Below are positions 62,121 through 64,000 of a stretch of DNA of 64,000 bases, in pieces (position 1 is the stretch's first letter; each line of letters begins with the position of its first letter). Position numbers and translations under genes: made by a program. Source of the DNA: Derxia lacustris (lineage in GTDB: Bacteria; Pseudomonadota; Gammaproteobacteria; Burkholderiales; Burkholderiaceae_E); assembly GCF_002105195.1 (NCBI RefSeq), contig NZ_MUHU01000007.1, positions 1 through 64,000 on the forward strand, in the 5' to 3' direction. The notes under the pieces were generated by a model, which was given only the letters and a program-made list of their open reading frames with translations, had not been told where the DNA came from and ran no database searches.

Positions 62121-64000
62121 ATGCGCCGCCACCTCCGCCGCTTCCGCCAACGTCTCGACCAAGCCCTGCCCAGCGCACTGCCCGAGGGCTTTCCGCTGCG
62201 CTATCTGCTGGCGAGCCTGCTGCTGGTCGCGCTGCTGCCGGCGCTGCTCGGCGAGGTGCCGGCCCAGCCCTGGCGCGATCCGCAGCTCTCGCCCGACGAA
62301 CGCGCCCGCCTGCTCGAAGCCAAGCTCACGCCCGACGAGCGCATCGCGCTGCTGCACGGCCCGATGGGCACAGCCTTCGCCGGCAAGCCCAAGCCGCCCG
62401 GTGCGCTCGGCTCGGCTGGCTACATCCCCGGCATCGCGCGGCTCGGCATCCCGGCCCTGCAGGAAACCGACGCCAGCCTCGGCATCGCCAATCCGGCCGA
62501 TGCGCGCCCCGGCGACGGCGCGACCGCGCTGCCGGCCAGCCTGGCGCTTGCGGCCAGCTTCAACCCGCGTCTGGCCTTCGACAGCGGCGCCATGATCGGC
62601 CGCGAGGCGCGCGCCAAGGGCTTCAACGTGCTGCTCGCGGGCGGCGTCAATCTGGCGCGCGATCCGCGCAACGGCCGCAACTTCGAGTACCTGGGCGAGG
62701 ACGCGCTGCTGGCCGGCACGCTGGCCGGCGAGTCGATCCGCGGCATCCAGTCCGAGCGCGTGATCTCGACCGTCAAGCACTTCTCGCTCAATGCGCAGGA
62801 GTCGCGGCGCGAGTCGGTCGATGCGCGCATCGACGAGGCGGCGCACCGCGAATCCGACCTGCTCGCGTTCCAGTTCGCCATCGAGCGCGGCCGGCCCGGC
62901 GCGGTGATGTGCGGCTACAACCTGGTCAACGGCGCGCACGCCTGCGGCAACGACCACCTGCTCAACCGCGTGCTCAAGCGCGACTGGGGCTATCGCGGCT
63001 GGGTCATGTCGGACTGGGGCGCGGTGCATTCGGTCGACGACGCGACCCACGGCCTCGACCAGGAATCGGGCGAGCAGCTCGATGCCGAGGTGTTCTTCGG
63101 CGCGCCGCTCAAGGCGGCGGTGGAGTCGGGCCGCGTGACGCGCGAGCGGGTCGGCGACATGGCGCGGCGGGTGCTGCGCTCGATGTTCGCCGTCGGGCTG
63201 TTCGACGGCGCCTCGACCGGCGCGGCGCCGGCCGGCGCCATCGACCGCGCGGCCCATGCCCGCATCGCGCGCAACGTGGCTGCCGAGGGCATCGTGCTGC
63301 TCGCCAACCGCGCCGGCCTGCTGCCGCTCGGCGCCGAGCGCAAGCGCATCGCGGTCATCGGCGCGCATGCCGACGTGGGCGTGATCTCGGGCGGCGGCTC
63401 GTCCCAGGTGCTGCCCTGGGGCGGGCCGGCGGCGGTGGTGCCGGTCGGCCAGGGCGACAGCTGGATGCAGGCCTGGAGCCGCATCGTCTATCACCCGTCG
63501 TCGCCGTTCCGCGCGCTGCGCGAGCGGCTGCCGGGCGCGAGCGTGGTGTTCGACAACGGCCGTTATCCGGCGCAGGCGGCAGCGCTTGCACGCACGGCCG
63601 ACGTGGCCGTCGTGTTCGTCGAGCAATGGATGATCGAGGCCATCGACGCGCCCGACCTGAGCCTGCCCGACGGCCAGGACGCGCTGGTCGAGGCGGTCGC
63701 GGCGGCCAACCCAAACACCGTGGTCGTGCTGGAGACCGGCGGCCCGATCGCGCTGCCGTGGCGCGACCGCGTCGGCGCCATCGTCGCGGCCTGGTATGCG
63801 GGCGCCGAGGGCGGCGCGGCGATTGCCGATGTGCTGACCGGCGCGGTCAACCCGTCGGGCCGGCTGCCGGTGAGTTTTCCGGACGGGCTGGCGCAGACGC
63901 CGCGCGGGCCGCTGCCGCCGCCCGATGCGCCGGCCGGCGCGCGCTTCACGGTCGATTACAGCGAGGGCGCCGACGTGGGCTACCGGCGTCATGCGGCGCT
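62121..64000 (+). CDS. Glycoside hydrolase family 3 beta-glucosidase-like enzyme (3' end cut by window edge)
   Basis: At least 626 codons are open from the ATG at 62121 to the window end. A basic start and one hydrophobic segment (LRYLLASLLLVALLPALLG) suggest export or an N-terminal anchor. The GH3 barrel follows: LTPDERIALLHGP, IPALQETDASLGIA, GFNVLLAGGVNLARDPRNGR, EYLGEDALLAGTLAGESIRG, TVKHFSLNAQESRR (KHF block) and GWVMSDWGAVHS with the nucleophile Asp298. The second alpha/beta domain begins near residue 390 (EGIVLLANRAGLLPLG) and includes VISGGGSSQVLP and AWYAGAEGGAAIADVLTGAVNPSGRLP. It removes terminal beta-glucosyl or related residues from oligosaccharides. The substrate cannot be set from sequence. 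Confidence 0.9.
   Translation, partial: MRRHLRRFRQRLDQALPSALPEGFPLRYLLASLLLVALLPALLGEVPAQPWRDPQLSPDERARLLEAKLTPDERIALLHGPMGTAFAGKPKPPGALGSAGYIPGIARLGIPALQETDASLGIANPADARPGDGATALPASLALAASFNPRLAFDSGAMIGREARAKGFNVLLAGGVNLARDPRNGRNFEYLGEDALLAGTLAGESIRGIQSERVISTVKHFSLNAQESRRESVDARIDEAAHRESDLLAFQFAIERGRPGAVMCGYNLVNGAHACGNDHLLNRVLKRDWGYRGWVMSDWGAVHSVDDATHGLDQESGEQLDAEVFFGAPLKAAVESGRVTRERVGDMARRVLRSMFAVGLFDGASTGAAPAGAIDRAAHARIARNVAAEGIVLLANRAGLLPLGAERKRIAVIGAHADVGVISGGGSSQVLPWGGPAAVVPVGQGDSWMQAWSRIVYHPSSPFRALRERLPGASVVFDNGRYPAQAAALARTADVAVVFVEQWMIEAIDAPDLSLPDGQDALVEAVAAANPNTVVVLETGGPIALPWRDRVGAIVAAWYAGAEGGAAIADVLTGAVNPSGRLPVSFPDGLAQTPRGPLPPPDAPAGARFTVDYSEGADVGYRRHAA

Noticed and set aside
59702-62178. 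Long leftward frames over array 2 with VHPHARGER and FIPTHVGNA
   Set aside because: Same cause: the repeat is open in several frames. Not proteins.

Overview
The window is about 70% G+C over most of its length. It carries a complete kdpFABC-kdpDE operon, AroQ, LysR regulators, a b561/molybdenum oxidoreductase pair with an MXKDX repeat protein, and a type I-E CRISPR-Cas system. This combination suggests a high-GC proteobacterium, most likely betaproteobacterial. That placement is inference from gene content and base composition, because no rRNA or other marker gene is present. I saw no tRNA or rRNA.

Left part (1-22278), core-like. A leftward run encodes a GT2 glycosyltransferase, a small CxxC protein, an outer-membrane barrel protein and a membrane glycosyltransferase cut by the window edge. 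Opposite it, a rightward run encodes two glycosyltransferases of the TIGR04283 and TIGR04282 families, then a response regulator and a histidine kinase. A LysR regulator faces an AhpD-like gene. Next is an envelope redox operon (DUF1223 protein, cytochrome b561, periplasmic molybdenum oxidoreductase, MXKDX repeat protein). Two nearly identical sequences that look like an ECF sigma promoter (TGTAAGAA, 14-15 nt, CGACCAAG) precede the TIGR04283 gene and the DUF1223 gene. The leftward potassium operon kdpF-kdpA-(25-codon ORF)-kdpB-kdpC-kdpD-kdpE follows, then an AEC transporter behind aroQ, and a second LysR gene.

Middle part (22279-50495), accessory. CRISPR array 1 (14 repeats) directly follows the LysR gene. 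Beyond it lies a leftward export locus: a type I secretion ABC transporter, membrane-fusion protein and TolC-like channel, then a lipoprotein gene, then one reading frame of 6592 codons. That giant protein has an N-terminal lipase-like domain (GYSLGGH), RTX calcium repeats, an embedded serralysin-like zinc protease (HETGHALGLKH), about sixteen further RTX-linked modules, a stretch of Ig/cadherin-like and VCBS domains, and a C-terminal RTX block with a secretion-type tail. The lipoprotein gene and the first 1.8 kb of the giant gene are visibly AT-richer than the rest, which suggests acquisition.

Right part (50496-64000). A full type I-E set (cas3, cse1, cse2, cas7, cas5, cas6, cas1, cas2) runs rightward into CRISPR array 2 (37 recognisable repeats, with decay at the far end). 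A truncated family 3 glycoside hydrolase gene runs off the window edge.

The most notable system is the secreted giant lipase/protease with a dedicated exporter and an adjoining lipoprotein, lying between two CRISPR arrays. The two array leaders align without gaps from the stop codon of the preceding gene to the first repeat. Array 2 also records a change of repeat type part way along.
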